Shown here: in pieces, positions 23,186 to 32,765 of the stretch
Layout of the letters: the number at the start of each line of letters is the position of its first letter
Position numbering within the stretch: position 1 is the first letter of the stretch
Assembly (NCBI RefSeq): GCF_001940785.1
Contig: NZ_MSLS01000029.1
Span: 20,126-61,962 of the forward strand
DNA length: 41,837 nucleotides
Reading direction: 5' to 3'
From: Bacillus sp. MRMR6
GTDB taxonomy: Bacteria; Bacillota; Bacilli; Bacillales; Cytobacillaceae
Made by a program: the position numbers and the translations under genes
The notes under the pieces: model-generated
What the model was told of the DNA's origin: nothing
Seen by the model: only the letters and a program-made list of their open reading frames with translations
Database searches by the model: none

Positions 23186-23216
23186 CCCTTCATTACAAGA
23201 AAACAGTTCACACGGA

Positions 23217-23642
23217 TTAGTCTTCGATAACGATACCCATGCTGCGTGCAGTACCTTCAACCATGCGCATTGCTGCTTCAACGCTTGCTGCGTTTAGGTC
23301 AGGCATTTTCTGTTCCGCAATCTCGCGTACTGTATTACGCTTAACTGTTGCTACCTTATTACGGTTTGGTTCACCAGAACCAGATTGGATTCCAGCTGCT
23401 ACTTTCAAAAGAACGGCAGCAGGAGGAGTTTTCGTAATAAATGTAAATGAACGGTCTTCAAAAACCGTGATTTCAACAGGAATGATTAATCCAGCTTGAT
23501 CTGCTGTACGAGCGTTAAATTCTTTACAGAATCCCATGATATTAACACCGGCTTGACCTAGTGCAGGTCCAACTGGTGGTGCAGGATTCGCTTTCCCAGC
23601 AGGGATTTGTAATTTAACAACTTTAATTACTTTTTTAGCCAC
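23217..23642 (-). CDS. rplK: 50S ribosomal protein L11
   Basis: 141 residues. L11 binds the GTPase-associated centre of 23S rRNA and is needed for RelA activation; its N-terminal domain carries the proline-rich [17 protein letters not shown] segment, the thiostrepton contact region. The start is GTG at 23640-23642, eight bases after AAGGAGG; upstream in-frame codons lack family similarity. It is preceded by a promoter and a leader of about 120 bases. Confidence 0.97.
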   Translation of the reverse strand: MAKKVIKVVKLQIPAGKANPAPPVGPALGQAGVNIMGFCKEFNARTADQAGLIIPVEITVFEDRSFTFITKTPPAAVLLKVAAGIQSGSGEPNRNKVATVKRNTVREIAEQKMPDLNAASVEAAMRMVEGTARSMGIVIED

Positions 23643-23772
23643 GAGACACACCTCCTTAAAGTCCGTGATGTGGTAATAGGGTCTTTGCCCTCCCACTCAG
23701 GTATCTGTCTTTATATAAAGATAAAGATCTTATCAAAAGTCTAGTCTCACAAGAGACATACTGACCTATGAA

Positions 23773-23801
23773 ATATTACCACTATTTAAAGTGGATTTCA
23801 A
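23773..23801 (-). promoter_or_regulatory. Promoter of rplKA
   Basis: TTGAAA (-35), 17-base spacer, TAATAT (-10) on the minus strand, with TGG before the -10 (extended -10). Start near 23766. The 5' leader to rplK, about 120 bases, contains small inverted repeats such as GTCTC/GAGAC. Confidence 0.75.
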
Positions 23802-23866
23802 GTTTTTTTACAATATCAGTTTATTTTTCTTTAAACTTCAATACTATCTTGTACTTTTCGCGAGGA

Positions 23867-24400
23867 TTAAAGTTTTTCGATTTGTGTGAAATCTAGCTCA
23901 ACTGGGGTGTCTCGACCAAACATGTTTACAAGGACCTTAAGCTTAGCTTTATCTTTATCCATTTCTTCGACTGTTCCAGTGAAGTTTGTAAATGGACCTT
24001 CATTCACTCGTACTGTTTCACCGATTTCATAGTTAACATCAATTCTCTTTTCTTCAACACCCATTCGTTTCAGAAGACCTACTACTTCTTCTGGAAGCAA
24101 CGGTGTAGGCTTAGAGCCTGATCCTGCCGAACCGACAAAACCTGTTACACCTGGTGTATTTCGAACCACATACCAAGAATCATCGGTCATGACAATTTCA
24201 ACCAATACATACCCTGGGAATACTTTACGTTTAACTACCTTCTTTTTGCCATTTTTAATTTCGGTTTCTTCTTCTTCCGGAACAACGACACGGAAAATCT
24301 TATCTGACATCCCCATCGATTCAACACGCTTTTCTAAATTGGCTTTTACCTTATTCTCATAGCCAGAATAAGTATGCACAACATACCAGTTTTTTTCCAT
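23867..24400 (-). CDS. nusG: Transcription elongation factor NusG
   Basis: 177 residues with the NGN domain (about 1-110, starting [18 protein letters not shown]) and a C-terminal KOW domain ([20 protein letters not shown], near residues 128-147). In Bacillus NusG promotes sequence-specific pausing and links polymerase to S10. It lies 181 bases after secE, a spacer that contains an intrinsic terminator and a possible extended -10 promoter. A GGGAGGG sequence lies 20 bases before the ATG, further than usual. Confidence 0.98.
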   Translation of the reverse strand: MEKNWYVVHTYSGYENKVKANLEKRVESMGMSDKIFRVVVPEEEETEIKNGKKKVVKRKVFPGYVLVEIVMTDDSWYVVRNTPGVTGFVGSAGSGSKPTPLLPEEVVGLLKRMGVEEKRIDVNYEIGETVRVNEGPFTNFTGTVEEMDKDKAKLKVLVNMFGRDTPVELDFTQIEKL

Positions 24401-24504
24401 TCAAGAGGACTAATGTCCGTCCCTCCCCATATATTATAATAAGTATCGATAAAATTAATATCCAGCTCCACGTATTTGGGCACTGAGCCAGTTTACTTTT
24501 TGAC

Positions 24505-24531
24505 AAATTAAAAAACCCGTTAAACGGGCTT
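24505..24531 (-). terminator. Intrinsic terminator between secE and nusG
   Basis: AAGCCCG pairs with CGGGTTT around a five-base loop, followed by a run of Ts on the minus strand. It should stop part of the rpmG-secE transcript before nusG, or attenuate a transcript from the candidate start just upstream. Confidence 0.85.
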
Positions 24532-24558
24532 TACATAAAATTTCCTGTATTATTTACC

Positions 24559-24589
24559 ATTATACCATGAATCAACGATCATTATTCAA
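24559..24589 (-). promoter_or_regulatory. Candidate extended -10 promoter before nusG
   Basis: TGG followed by TATAAT at 24559-24564 is an extended -10; TTGAAT lies 19 bases upstream, overlapping the end of secE. A start near 24552 would reach the terminator within about 45 bases. Not strong enough to call firmly. Confidence 0.4.
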
Positions 24590-24764
24590 GAATCAGACGA
24601 ATCAAAGTGGAAATTCCTAAATCAATAACAGCAAAAAACGCTGTGAAGAAGACAACTGTTGATAAAACAATCGCTGTATAACGAGTTAGCTCTTTACGCT
24701 TTGGCCAGCTAACCTTTCTCATCTCACGAAAAACATCACTGAAGAATTTCTTTAAGCGTTGCAT
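24582..24764 (-). CDS. secE: Preprotein translocase subunit SecE
   Basis: 60 residues, one predicted membrane segment (about residues 29-50) after a basic amphipathic helix with the SecE signature REMRKVSWPKRKELTR. It is the short single-span form typical of Bacillus and clamps the two halves of SecY in the SecYEG channel. It follows rpmG by 47 bases and has a GGAGGT ribosome-binding site. A terminator follows it before nusG. Confidence 0.96.
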   Translation of the reverse strand: MQRLKKFFSDVFREMRKVSWPKRKELTRYTAIVLSTVVFFTAFFAVIDLGISTLIRLILE

Positions 24765-24811
24765 TTTAAGTAACCTCCAACTAATCGGTTTAACATTGCC
24801 ATACCTTGAAA

Positions 24812-24961
24812 CTACTTGGTTTCACGGTGGATTGTATGTGAAGCGCATGTTTTGCAGAATTTCTTTATTTCTAACCGTTCTATGTTCTTTTGACTTTGTT
24901 CAGTTGAATAATTTCTAGAACCACATTCGGAACATGCCAGGATTGTCTTTTTTGTCATCAT
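24812..24961 (-). CDS. rpmGB: 50S ribosomal protein L33, zinc-binding form
   Basis: 49 residues with two cysteine pairs, C10-x2-C13 and C36-x2-C39, so this is a zinc-ribbon (C+) type L33. It sits next to secE as the rpmGB copy does in B. subtilis; there this copy was first considered cryptic, which need not hold here because the frame is intact. L33 is a small 50S protein near the E site. The start is one of two adjacent ATGs (24961 or 24958); the ribosome-binding sequence GGATGG is weak. Confidence 0.9.
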   Translation of the reverse strand: MMTKKTILACSECGSRNYSTEQSQKNIERLEIKKFCKTCASHTIHRETK

Positions 24962-24991
24962 TCGACACCATCCGTCTATTATATCCTTAAA

Positions 24992-25020
24992 AATGTAACA
25001 TGACCATATAATTATGTCAA
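24992..25020 (-). promoter_or_regulatory. Promoter of rpmG-secE
   Basis: TTGACA (-35), 17-base spacer, TACATT (-10) on the minus strand. Start near 24985, leaving about 24 bases before rpmG. Confidence 0.75.
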
Positions 25021-25069
25021 CTGTTCCTGAGAGCGGATTCAAACAAAAGATATAAATGAAACCTTCTAA

Positions 25070-25094
25070 CAGTGGGGTACTTCCTCCCCCACTG
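25070..25094 (-). terminator. Hairpin between sigH and rpmG, possible terminator
   Basis: CAGTGGGG and CCCCACTG form a perfect eight-base-pair stem with a nine-base loop. The bases after it on the minus strand are T-rich but interrupted, so termination efficiency is uncertain. Confidence 0.5.
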
Positions 25095-25212
25095 ATGGTT
25101 AGTTGAATTTATCGGGCTTTTACGGGCAGTTTATCCCACACTTATTCTTCTCCGATTCCTCTAAGTCTTGAAATGGGGTTATTACTCCCAAGTAATGCGG
25201 GATAATTATGAA

Positions 25213-25863
25213 TTATAGACTAAATTCCCGGATTTCTAAATATCGTTCCAACTTCCTTTTGACACGCTGCAAGGCATTATCAATGGATTTAACATGTCGG
25301 TTCAACTCTTCAGATATTTCCTGATATGATTGACCATCTAAATATAACGCTAATACTTTTCGCTCTAGATCACTTAAAAGTTCGGTCATCTTTACTTCAA
25401 TATGATCAAACTCTTCCTGGTTAATGAATAATTCCTCTGGATCTAATACCTTTGCACCAGAAATCACATCCATTAACGTCCGATCCGATTCTTCATCATA
25501 GATGGGCTTGTCCAATGAAACATAGGAATTTAAAGGAATATGTTTTTGCCTTGTTGCTGTTTTTATTGCTGTAATAATCTGACGGGTAATACAAAGTTCC
25601 GCAAATGCCTTAAATGATGTCAACTTGTCCTCACGAAAATCACGAATGGCTTTATATAGGCCAATCATGCCTTCTTGGACAATATCTTCCTTATCCGCAC
25701 CAATTAAGAAATACGATCTTGCTTTTGCACGAACAAAATTTCGATATTTGTGGATTAAATAGTCCAACGCTTCACTATTACCTTGATGTACCAAATCAAC
25801 AATTTCCTCGTCTTCCATCGTGAAAAATTGGTCGTTGATTTTTGTCCCATAGTCCGTACTCAC
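25213..25863 (-). CDS. sigH: RNA polymerase sigma factor SigH (Spo0H)
   Basis: 216 residues. Sigma-H directs early stationary-phase, competence and sporulation genes. Region 2 (DALDYLIHKYRNFVRAKARS to KEDIVQEGMIGLYKAIRDF) and region 4 helix-turn-helix (SYQEISEELNRHVKSIDNALQRVKRK) closely match B. subtilis Spo0H. The start is GTG at 25861-25863, preceded by GGAGGGG; the frame is open further up but without homology. A sigma-A promoter sits just upstream, against the end of rae1. Presence of an intact sigH supports a spore-forming relative. Confidence 0.97.
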   Translation of the reverse strand: MSTDYGTKINDQFFTMEDEEIVDLVHQGNSEALDYLIHKYRNFVRAKARSYFLIGADKEDIVQEGMIGLYKAIRDFREDKLTSFKAFAELCITRQIITAIKTATRQKHIPLNSYVSLDKPIYDEESDRTLMDVISGAKVLDPEELFINQEEFDHIEVKMTELLSDLERKVLALYLDGQSYQEISEELNRHVKSIDNALQRVKRKLERYLEIREFSL

Positions 25864-25899
25864 GTAGATCCCCTCCACCGAACAAGCATAGATAATACT

Positions 25900-25929
25900 A
25901 GTATACAGTAAAAAAATTTCCAGCGTCAA
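25900..25929 (-). promoter_or_regulatory. Promoter of sigH
   Basis: TTGACG (-35), 18-base spacer with a T-run, TATACT (-10) on the minus strand. In B. subtilis the equivalent promoter is repressed by AbrB; the AT-rich spacer would suit this, but no AbrB site can be proven by eye. Confidence 0.75.
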
Positions 25930-25932
25930 CGC

Positions 25933-26442
25933 TTACTTCTGTCCTCTGCGCCACTTTTCGAAAATTTCTGCAATTTCTGCACTAATCGGGATTTTAGTAA
26001 CGGGTTTTTTCTCTTGTATTTGCTTGACGTTCTTTTCAATCCCTTTTTGGGCCTGCTCTACTTCAACTAGAAGTTCTCTAGCTGAAATTCTTAATGCCCC
26101 TTGTCCAAAAATTGCCCATTGTTCTGTGAAATCAGAGGTTGCTACATGAATTTGGGTCCTACGATTATTCAAGCTAATCGCTAATTTTTCAATCCGCTCA
26201 TCCGCTGTTTCATTTTCCTTTGTAAAAATCACATCAACCTGGTGATTTTTATACTTTTTTTCCGTCCCTTGAACATAATGAGCATCGAAAACTACAATAA
26301 CACGATAACCCGAATAGGCTTGATATTCAGCCATTCTTTCCACCAGTCGGTCACGAGCGGCAGGTAAATCACTGTCCTTTAAAGCCCTTAACTCTTGCCA
26401 AGCTCCAATAATGTTGTATCCATCGACAAGCAGTATATCCAT
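25933..26442 (-). CDS. rae1: Ribosome A-site mRNA endonuclease Rae1 (YacP, NYN domain)
   Basis: 169 residues of the NYN/PIN-like RNase fold. The acidic residues D7 (LLVDGYN), D53 (VVFDAH), D81 (ETADERIE) and D104 (VATSD) fit the family's metal site. The B. subtilis protein Rae1 enters the ribosomal A site and cuts translated mRNAs. It follows rlmB by two bases. The C-terminal extension (after residue 130) is lysine- and glutamate-rich. Confidence 0.93.
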   Translation of the reverse strand: MDILLVDGYNIIGAWQELRALKDSDLPAARDRLVERMAEYQAYSGYRVIVVFDAHYVQGTEKKYKNHQVDVIFTKENETADERIEKLAISLNNRRTQIHVATSDFTEQWAIFGQGALRISARELLVEVEQAQKGIEKNVKQIQEKKPVTKIPISAEIAEIFEKWRRGQK

Positions 26443-26444
26443 TT

Positions 26445-27188
26445 TTATCCCTCTAGAGGATGCCTTTTACGGTACACCTCATACATTAACAATGCTGCCG
26501 CTACAGATGCATTTAATGATGTAACATGACCAGCCATTGGCAGGTTTATTAAAAAATCACATTTATCTCTTACTAGCCGGCCCATACCCTTTCCTTCACT
26601 GCCGATGACAAGCCCAAGCGGCAAGGTACCCTCTATTTGACGAAAATCTTGTTTCCCTTTTGCATCCGTACCAACAATCCAAATACCACGCTCTTTTAAT
26701 TCATCAATGGTTCGAGCCATATTTGTGACGCGGACAACTGGTATGTATTCGATTGCACCTGTAGAAGCTTTTGCTACTGTAGCCGTTAAGCCTACTGCTC
26801 GCCTTTTTGGAATAATAATCCCGTGAGCCCCTACAGCATCTGCTGTTCTCATAATCGACCCAAGATTATGTGGGTCTTCAATCTCATCTAATAGCAAAAA
26901 GAAAGGAGGTTCATTCTTTTTCTCAGCTGCCGCGAACAAATCATCCATTTCAGCGTATTGGTAGGCAGCAACATAAGCAAGGACTCCTTGGTGATTTTCA
27001 TCCGATATTTGATCAATCTTTTTCTTTGGAACAAATTGAACAAGTACATTCGCTTCCTTCGCTAAATGGATGATTTGCTGCATTTGCCCCCGCTGCGATG
27101 ATTCTGCAATGAGAATCTTATTTATGTCACGTTCAGATTTTAGTGCTTCCATAACTGGGTTTTTTCCAACGATGTATTCTGGGTTCAT
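26445..27188 (-). CDS. rlmB: SpoU-family 23S rRNA 2'-O-methyltransferase (RlmB/TrmH type)
   Basis: 247 residues with an N-terminal substrate-binding domain and a SPOUT domain. The knot motifs are [19 protein letters not shown] (about residues 100-118), [10 protein letters not shown] and [18 protein letters not shown]. By homology it methylates a guanosine ribose of 23S rRNA (G2251 in E. coli; the Bacillus protein is YacO). It overlaps the mrnC stop by four bases (ATGA), so the two RNA-maturation genes are coupled. Confidence 0.94.
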   Translation of the reverse strand: MNPEYIVGKNPVMEALKSERDINKILIAESSQRGQMQQIIHLAKEANVLVQFVPKKKIDQISDENHQGVLAYVAAYQYAEMDDLFAAAEKKNEPPFFLLLDEIEDPHNLGSIMRTADAVGAHGIIIPKRRAVGLTATVAKASTGAIEYIPVVRVTNMARTIDELKERGIWIVGTDAKGKQDFRQIEGTLPLGLVIGSEGKGMGRLVRDKCDFLINLPMAGHVTSLNASVAAALLMYEVYRKRHPLEG

Positions 27189-27610
27189 GCTTCTGTTCCT
27201 CCTTTCTTTTCTTCAACAAATGAAAATGACTTTAGAATCAGCTCTTCTAATCGTTCCTCTTTGTCTGTTAAATGCAAGTATCCCATTAGCGCCTCAAATG
27301 CAGTACTGTACCGATAGGTTTGGACATCTGTATTTTTAGGCACTGTCCCTGATTTGGCATTCCGCCCTCGCATGACAACAGCAAGCTCCTCTCCTGTCAG
27401 CAGCTGTTCGTCCATCATCTTAAAGAGAACCTGACATTGTGCCTTTGCTGAAACATATCTTGTTCCTTCACGATGCAGGTGATTTGGCTTTACCCTTCCA
27501 CTTTGGAGAAGGTGCCGCCGTACATAGGTTTCATATACGGCGTCCCCCATATATGCAAGCGCAAGACTATTCAGTTGTTTAGCATCAATATTTTCTTGAT
27601 AATCAAGCAT
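27185..27610 (-). CDS. mrnC: Mini-ribonuclease III
   Basis: 141 residues, an RNase III catalytic domain without the double-stranded RNA-binding domain. The catalytic region [13 protein letters not shown] includes D23 and E27, and [10 protein letters not shown] near residues 110-119 forms the second signature. Mini-III matures the ends of 23S rRNA in Bacillus. It follows cysS by three bases and overlaps rlmB by four. Confidence 0.95.
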   Translation of the reverse strand: MLDYQENIDAKQLNSLALAYMGDAVYETYVRRHLLQSGRVKPNHLHREGTRYVSAKAQCQVLFKMMDEQLLTGEELAVVMRGRNAKSGTVPKNTDVQTYRYSTAFEALMGYLHLTDKEERLEELILKSFSFVEEKKGGTEA

Positions 27611-27613
27611 GAA

Positions 27614-29011
27614 TTAGCCTCTTTTCCATCTTGTTCCTTGTGGAGTGTCTTCTAAAATGATATTCATTTCCTTTAATTGATCTCTAATTTGGTCAGAAAG
27701 CTGAAAGTTCCGATCTTTCCTAGCTTGATTTCGCTTTTCAATTAATGCATCGATTTCCTCATCCAGCATTTCCTCAGTTTCAAGCTTTAAGCCTAACACC
27801 TGATAAAACTGTTCGAATTGGCTGGTAAACGTATTAATAACTTCTACAGATGTGTTTTTTTCTAGCAGATAATAATTTGCAAGTTTTGAAAGGTCGAATA
27901 TAACTGAAATGGCTTTTGCCGTATTAAAATCATCATCCATGGCTTTAACAAACTCATCTTCTAAAGCAGCTATTTTCTCGAGCCACTCCTGATTATTATT
28001 GGTCAAATTTGAACTCGCTTCTCTGCGGTGCTTTAAATTTTGATAAGAGGTTGTTATTCTATCAAAAGCTGCCCTTGTGCTATCCAGCAGTTCTTCACTG
28101 TAGTTAATAGGGTTCCGATAATGAACCGACAACATGAAGAATCTTAACACCTGTGGGTTATGCTGCTTGATAATATCATGTACTAGAACAAAGTTACCCA
28201 GGGATTTTGACATCTTTTCATTATCAATATTAATGTAGCCATTGTGCATCCAGTAGTTTGCAAAAGGCTTTCCTGTTAAAGCTTCTGACTGAGCAATTTC
28301 ATTTTCATGATGCGGGAAAGTTAAATCCTGTCCACCGGCATGAATATCAATCGTTTCACCTAGATATTTCTTTGCCATTGCCGAGCATTCAATATGCCAG
28401 CCCGGACGGCCAATTCCCCATGGACTATCCCAATAGATTTCCCCATCCTTAGCCGCTTTCCACAGTGCAAAATCAAGGTCATCCTGTTTCTTTTCTCCAA
28501 CTTCTATTCTTGCTCCTACTCGCAATTCATCAATTGACTGATGAGAAAGCTTGCCGTATTCATTAAAGTGTCTAGTACGGAAGTACACATCTCCTTCTGA
28601 TTCATAAGCATAGCCTTTCTCAATTAACTGGCTGATGAACTCAATAATAATATCCATGTTTTCCATAACTCGCGGGTGAACATCCGCCTTCTGGCATCCT
28701 AATGCAGATACATCCTCAAAGTAAGCATTAATAAAACGTTCTGCGATTGTCGGGACATCCTCACCGAGCTGATTGGCAGCCCGAATTAATTTATCATCTA
28801 CATCTGTAAAGTTTGACACATATTGGACATCATAGCCGCGGTATTCTAAATATCGATGTACTGTATCAAATACAATGGCAGGACGCGCATTTCCTATATG
28901 AATATAATTATAAACAGTTGGACCGCAAACATACATTTTTACCTTACCTTCTTCTAACGGGACAAATTCTTCTTTCTTACGTGTTAGTGTATTATAAAGT
29001 TTAATTGCCAT
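27614..29011 (-). CDS. cysS: Cysteine--tRNA ligase
   Basis: 465 residues, class I synthetase. HIGN is at residues 38-41 and KMSKS at 266-270; the zinc ligands that recognise the cysteine thiol, C29, C209, H234 and E238, are all present. It overlaps the end of cysE by 11 bases, so the two genes share one transcript controlled by the upstream cysteine T-box. Supply of cysteine (CysE) and its loading on tRNA (CysS) are thereby governed together. Confidence 0.98.
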   Translation of the reverse strand: MAIKLYNTLTRKKEEFVPLEEGKVKMYVCGPTVYNYIHIGNARPAIVFDTVHRYLEYRGYDVQYVSNFTDVDDKLIRAANQLGEDVPTIAERFINAYFEDVSALGCQKADVHPRVMENMDIIIEFISQLIEKGYAYESEGDVYFRTRHFNEYGKLSHQSIDELRVGARIEVGEKKQDDLDFALWKAAKDGEIYWDSPWGIGRPGWHIECSAMAKKYLGETIDIHAGGQDLTFPHHENEIAQSEALTGKPFANYWMHNGYINIDNEKMSKSLGNFVLVHDIIKQHNPQVLRFFMLSVHYRNPINYSEELLDSTRAAFDRITTSYQNLKHRREASSNLTNNNQEWLEKIAALEDEFVKAMDDDFNTAKAISVIFDLSKLANYYLLEKNTSVEVINTFTSQFEQFYQVLGLKLETEEMLDEEIDALIEKRNQARKDRNFQLSDQIRDQLKEMNIILEDTPQGTRWKRG

Positions 29012-29663
29012 TTTTCACTGTGCTCCTTTCTTGCTTCAAGTCATGCAGCTCTTGCTTTAAAAGCGATAATTCATTTTGCATTTCTAAAATACGGTCAGCA
29101 ACCGGATCTGGAAGATTGCAATGATCTAAATTGCGATTAATTTTCTGTCCATCTTGAATCACAACTCTCCCTGGAACGCCCACTACCGTTGAGTTAGCTG
29201 GAACTTCCTTCAAAACAACTGACCCAGCGCCAATTTTTGAATTCTCTCCAATGGTAATAGAACCTAGAACCTTGGCACCTGTGGCAATTAAGGCATTATC
29301 CTTAATAGTAGGATGCCGTTTTCCTTTTTCTTTTCCAGTTCCACCTAGTGTTACACCTTGAAACACCGTTACATTATCTCCTATTTCACAGGTTTCCCCT
29401 ATGACGACTCCCATACCATGGTCTATAAAGAGCCTTCTGCCTATTTTTGCTCCAGGATGAATTTCGATTCCTGTGAAAAAACGGCTAATTTGAGATATGA
29501 CCCTAGCAATGAAATAAAATTTTCGTTTAAAAAATGCATGGGCCAGGCGGTGAGACCAAATCGCATGTAAACCTGAGTAAGTGAGGATCACTTCAAGGTT
29601 GCTCCTAGCCGCAGGATCCTGCTCAAAAACAACCTCAATATCCTCTTTCATTCTTTTGAACAT
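29001..29663 (-). CDS. cysE: Serine O-acetyltransferase
   Basis: 220 residues. It makes O-acetylserine from serine and acetyl-CoA, the first committed step of cysteine synthesis. An N-terminal helical domain is followed by a left-handed beta-helix of hexapeptide repeats, with [18 protein letters not shown] (about residues 67-84) and [16 protein letters not shown] as family signatures. The C-terminal tail is charged and coiled. The start follows AAGGGGG; a second ATG at codon 5 is possible. Upstream lies a T-box leader. Confidence 0.97.
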   Translation of the reverse strand: MFKRMKEDIEVVFEQDPAARSNLEVILTYSGLHAIWSHRLAHAFFKRKFYFIARVISQISRFFTGIEIHPGAKIGRRLFIDHGMGVVIGETCEIGDNVTVFQGVTLGGTGKEKGKRHPTIKDNALIATGAKVLGSITIGENSKIGAGSVVLKEVPANSTVVGVPGRVVIQDGQKINRNLDHCNLPDPVADRILEMQNELSLLKQELHDLKQERSTVKNGN

Positions 29664-29708
29664 TCCATTTCCCCCTTAATAAATAACCCTAATATTATTT
29701 ACATACAA

Positions 29709-29741
29709 TAAAAAACGCCTCTGTCATAAAGACAGAGACGC
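29709..29741 (-). terminator. Terminator arm of the cysteine T-box
   Basis: GCGTCTCTGTC pairs with GACAGAGGCGT (11 base pairs, two G-U) around a five-base loop, followed by a T-run on the minus strand. It lies right after the T-box sequence and forms when charged tRNA-Cys is bound. Confidence 0.93.
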
Positions 29742-29955
29742 TTGGGCGTGGTTCCACTCTGATTAGACCATTATCTTTCTTCTTGGCCTCACTCTAACCT
29801 GTTAACGGAAGGTTCCGCCCATATCTACTAAGAGCATTCTTTTCGAAATGGGGCTCTGAGGTGCATTTTCAAATAAGAGAGGCTTAAACCACTTTCAGCC
29901 GGTGATGGTTTTCTCTTTGAAGCTTCCTATTCTACTTTTCCTCTTCAACACTTTG
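29709..29955 (-). promoter_or_regulatory. T-box riboswitch, tRNA-Cys responsive, upstream of cysE-cysS
   Basis: The minus-strand leader has the T-box motif AGAGTGGAACCACGC (29746-29760) just before the terminator, an AGTAGAA internal-loop motif near the base of stem I, and a stem I distal loop region around 29883-29915. The likely specifier codon is TGC at 29863-29865 (in AAATGCACC), a cysteine codon. The TGGA in the T-box fits the U discriminator base of tRNA-Cys. With uncharged tRNA-Cys the antiterminator forms and cysE-cysS are expressed. It fills most of the 352-base gltX-cysE gap. Confidence 0.93.
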
Positions 29956-29995
29956 CTTTTATAAAATTAGTACTTTTTCTTGTTTCTTTTACTAT

Positions 29996-30023
29996 ATTAT
30001 ATTTTTGCTTCAATGTTAACCAA
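29996..30023 (-). promoter_or_regulatory. Candidate promoter of the T-box-cysE-cysS unit
   Basis: TTGGTT (-35, overlapping the gltX stop codon), 16-base spacer, TATAAT (-10). Start near 29989, about 35 bases before stem I. The spacing is one base short of ideal. Confidence 0.55.
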
Positions 30024-31473
30024 TAATTTTATTAATTCTCATTTGTACCTTAGACTTCCCTAAAAGCTCAATGGCCTGTGGAAGATCTGGGCCATGAGTT
30101 TGACCTGATACAGCTGCACGGATGGGCATAAAGAGATTTTTTCCTTTTTGTCCCGTTGACTTTTGAACAGCCTTCATTGCTGCTTTAATATCCTCCGCTT
30201 TAAAGCTTGGCATTTGATTAAGCTGGTCTAGGAAAGCCTTTAATACTTCAGGAACTTGTTCACCTGATAGTACTTCGTTTGCGTCCACTTCATATTCTGC
30301 TTCTTCTTTGAAGAACATATCAGAAAGCTCTACAATTTCAGCTCCGAAGCTCATTTTTTCTTGCAAAAGTGATACTAGACCTCGAGTCCAATGATGTTCT
30401 TCGTCAGTCATGTTTTCCGTTAGGCGGCCAGCTTTAATCAGATGCGGTAAGGAAAGCTCTAGGAGACGGTCAACATCAATTTTTTTCATATATTGATTGT
30501 TCATCCAAGTAAGCTTTTGTTTATCGAACAGGGCTGGAGATTTCGACAGGCGATTTGCATCAAAAATTTCGATAAATTCCTCTTTAGAGTAAATCTCTTC
30601 TTCCCCTGTTGGAGACCATCCCAATAAAGTGATAAAATTAAATAACGCTTCAGGTAGGTAACCTAATTCTTCGTACTGTTCAATAAACTGAATAATTGAT
30701 TCATCACGTTTGCTTAACTTCTTTCTGCTTTCGTTCACGATTAATGTCATATGTCCGAAAATCGGCGGCGCCCAGTCTAGTGCTTCATACACCATCAATT
30801 GCTTAGGAGTATTAGAAATATGGTCATCACCACGAAGAACATGAGTAATTTTCATTAGATAATCATCCACTGTAACAGCAAAGTTATAAGTAGGTGTCCC
30901 ATCCTTCTTAATGATGACCCAGTCACCCATTCCCTCGGATTCAAATGAAACCTCGCCTTTTACCATATCATTAAACGTGTAGGTTTTCCCTTCTGGCACA
31001 AGAATTCGAATACTAGGCTCACGGCCTTCACTCTCCAACTTAGCACGTTCTTCTGGGGTTAAATGACGGCACTTCCCTGAATAATGAGGAGTATCCCCTA
31101 GTTCAGATTGTGCTTCACGCTCTGCTTCAAGTTCCGCTTCTGTGCAATAACATTTATAAGCATGGCCATTTTCTAGTAATTGATTGTAGTAGGTTTGATA
31201 CATATCATTTCTTTCTGATTGCCGATATGGACCATATTCACCGCCTACATCCACACTTTCATCCCAGTCAATTCCAAGCCATTTTAAATATTTTAACTGA
31301 CTCTCTTCTCCGCCTGCAATATTTCGTTTTTTATCAGTATCCTCAATGCGGATAATAAATTTCCCACCCTTATTGCGGGCAAACAAATAATTAAATAACG
31401 CAGTACGGGCATTTCCAATATGTAAATGTCCTGTTGGACTTGGAGCATACCTTACACGAACTTCATTTGACAT
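30016..31473 (-). CDS. gltX: Glutamate--tRNA ligase
   Basis: 485 residues, class I synthetase. HIGN at residues 18-21 ([15 protein letters not shown]) and KLSKR near residue 250. In Bacillus the enzyme is non-discriminating and also charges tRNA-Gln with glutamate for later amidation by GatCAB; that is family knowledge and not visible here. The start at 31473 ([15 protein letters not shown]) has GGAGG 11 bases upstream; a longer frame to 31503 has no family support. It follows ispF by 81 bases. Confidence 0.97.
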   Translation of the reverse strand: MSNEVRVRYAPSPTGHLHIGNARTALFNYLFARNKGGKFIIRIEDTDKKRNIAGGEESQLKYLKWLGIDWDESVDVGGEYGPYRQSERNDMYQTYYNQLLENGHAYKCYCTEAELEAEREAQSELGDTPHYSGKCRHLTPEERAKLESEGREPSIRILVPEGKTYTFNDMVKGEVSFESEGMGDWVIIKKDGTPTYNFAVTVDDYLMKITHVLRGDDHISNTPKQLMVYEALDWAPPIFGHMTLIVNESRKKLSKRDESIIQFIEQYEELGYLPEALFNFITLLGWSPTGEEEIYSKEEFIEIFDANRLSKSPALFDKQKLTWMNNQYMKKIDVDRLLELSLPHLIKAGRLTENMTDEEHHWTRGLVSLLQEKMSFGAEIVELSDMFFKEEAEYEVDANEVLSGEQVPEVLKAFLDQLNQMPSFKAEDIKAAMKAVQKSTGQKGKNLFMPIRAAVSGQTHGPDLPQAIELLGKSKVQMRINKIIG

Positions 31474-31554
31474 ATAAATAACTGCCTCCAGTAAAAAAAA
31501 CATGATTTATTTTATTCTGATTTATTCTATCACTGTGTTTTCCTGCTTAAAAGA

Positions 31555-32037
31555 TTAAATGTTAACCTTTTTTAACAAAACAACAACTTGAGCGGCTATC
31601 CCTTCTCCGCGTCCAGTGAATCCGAGTCTTTCAGTTGTCGTTGCTTTAACGTTAATCTGTTCTGAAGATGCTTCTAGCAATCCTGCAATCCGCTCTCTCA
31701 TTTGACCAATATAAGGAAGCATTTTTGGTTTTTGGGCAATGATTGTACAATCCGCATTAACAAGCTCAAACCCTTTTTCTTTCACAAGACCCCAAACATG
31801 CTCCATAAGCCTTGCCGAATCTGCATCTTTAAAATTGGGATCTGTATCTGGAAAATGCTTGCCGATGTCACCTTCACCAATAGCACCAAGACAAGCATCA
31901 GAAATCGTATGTAATAAAACGTCAGCATCAGAATGACCTAACAGACCTTTTTCATATGGGATTTTAATGCCTCCGATAATTAGAGGGCGTCCTTCTGTTA
32001 ACTGATGTACATCAAAACCCTGTCCAATTCGAAACAT
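31555..32037 (-). CDS. ispF: 2-C-methyl-D-erythritol 2,4-cyclodiphosphate synthase
   Basis: 160 residues. It performs the cyclisation step of the MEP isoprenoid pathway, releasing CMP. The metal ligands are D9 and H11 (GFDVH) and H43 (SDADVLLH); the signature [10 protein letters not shown] is intact. It follows ispD by 15 bases, so two steps of the same pathway are co-transcribed. Confidence 0.97.
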   Translation of the reverse strand: MFRIGQGFDVHQLTEGRPLIIGGIKIPYEKGLLGHSDADVLLHTISDACLGAIGEGDIGKHFPDTDPNFKDADSARLMEHVWGLVKEKGFELVNADCTIIAQKPKMLPYIGQMRERIAGLLEASSEQINVKATTTERLGFTGRGEGIAAQVVVLLKKVNI

Positions 32038-32052
32038 ATATATATACTCCTT

Positions 32053-32736
32053 TTAATAAATTCTTTTCTTTAGAATTGCTTCAGCAAAGAACACATCCTC
32101 GGGTGTAGTCAATTTTATATTATCGTAATCCCCTTCAACGATTGTAACAGGATAAGCTAATCTTTCTACTAGGCTTGAATCATCTGTACCAATATATTGA
32201 TCTCTTTCCGCCTGAATATAGGCCTCTAACAGAATTGAAATACGAAAAGCCTGCGGGGTTTGAACAGCCCACAAGCTCGATCGCTCAACAGTGTCAACGA
32301 CCACATTGTTTCGCACCATCTTCACCGTATCCTTTGTAGGAACACCTATAATCGCCGCACCCGTTTCTTTTGCCGTTCTTACTAAGCGATGAATATGGGA
32401 CTTTAGGATAAACGGACGGGCCGCATCGTGGACGAGAACAATCCCTTCCGTTTTTACTGTTTTTAATGCCTGGTAGATGCTATCCTGGCGTTCCTTGCCT
32501 CCAGGAACTAGCCTTAACACCTTTTGCACCTGATATTGAACTAGTAATGCTTTACATTCTATTTCGTCATGAGGATTAATCGCTAGCACGATTCCTTCAC
32601 ATAACTCATCTTCTTCAAAAACTTTTAACGTATGAATTAATACAGGTATTCCATCGAGCTCTAACAAGAGCTTATTCTTACCTGCTCCCATTCTCTTCCC
32701 TTGGCCAGCAGCCGGGATAATGACCTGATAAGTCAT
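32053..32736 (-). CDS. ispD: 2-C-methyl-D-erythritol 4-phosphate cytidylyltransferase
   Basis: 227 residues. It joins MEP to CTP to give CDP-ME in the MEP pathway. The nucleotide-binding loop IPAAGQGKRMGAGKNK is at about residues 6-21 and the VHDAARPF motif near residue 100. It lies 64 bases after yacL, with a stable hairpin in between, and just ahead of ispF. The ribosome-binding sequence (GGGG) is modest. Confidence 0.96.
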   Translation of the reverse strand: MTYQVIIPAAGQGKRMGAGKNKLLLELDGIPVLIHTLKVFEEDELCEGIVLAINPHDEIECKALLVQYQVQKVLRLVPGGKERQDSIYQALKTVKTEGIVLVHDAARPFILKSHIHRLVRTAKETGAAIIGVPTKDTVKMVRNNVVVDTVERSSLWAVQTPQAFRISILLEAYIQAERDQYIGTDDSSLVERLAYPVTIVEGDYDNIKLTTPEDVFFAEAILKKRIY

Positions 32737-32765
32737 AGTAAAACCCCATTCTTATCTATCTAGCG

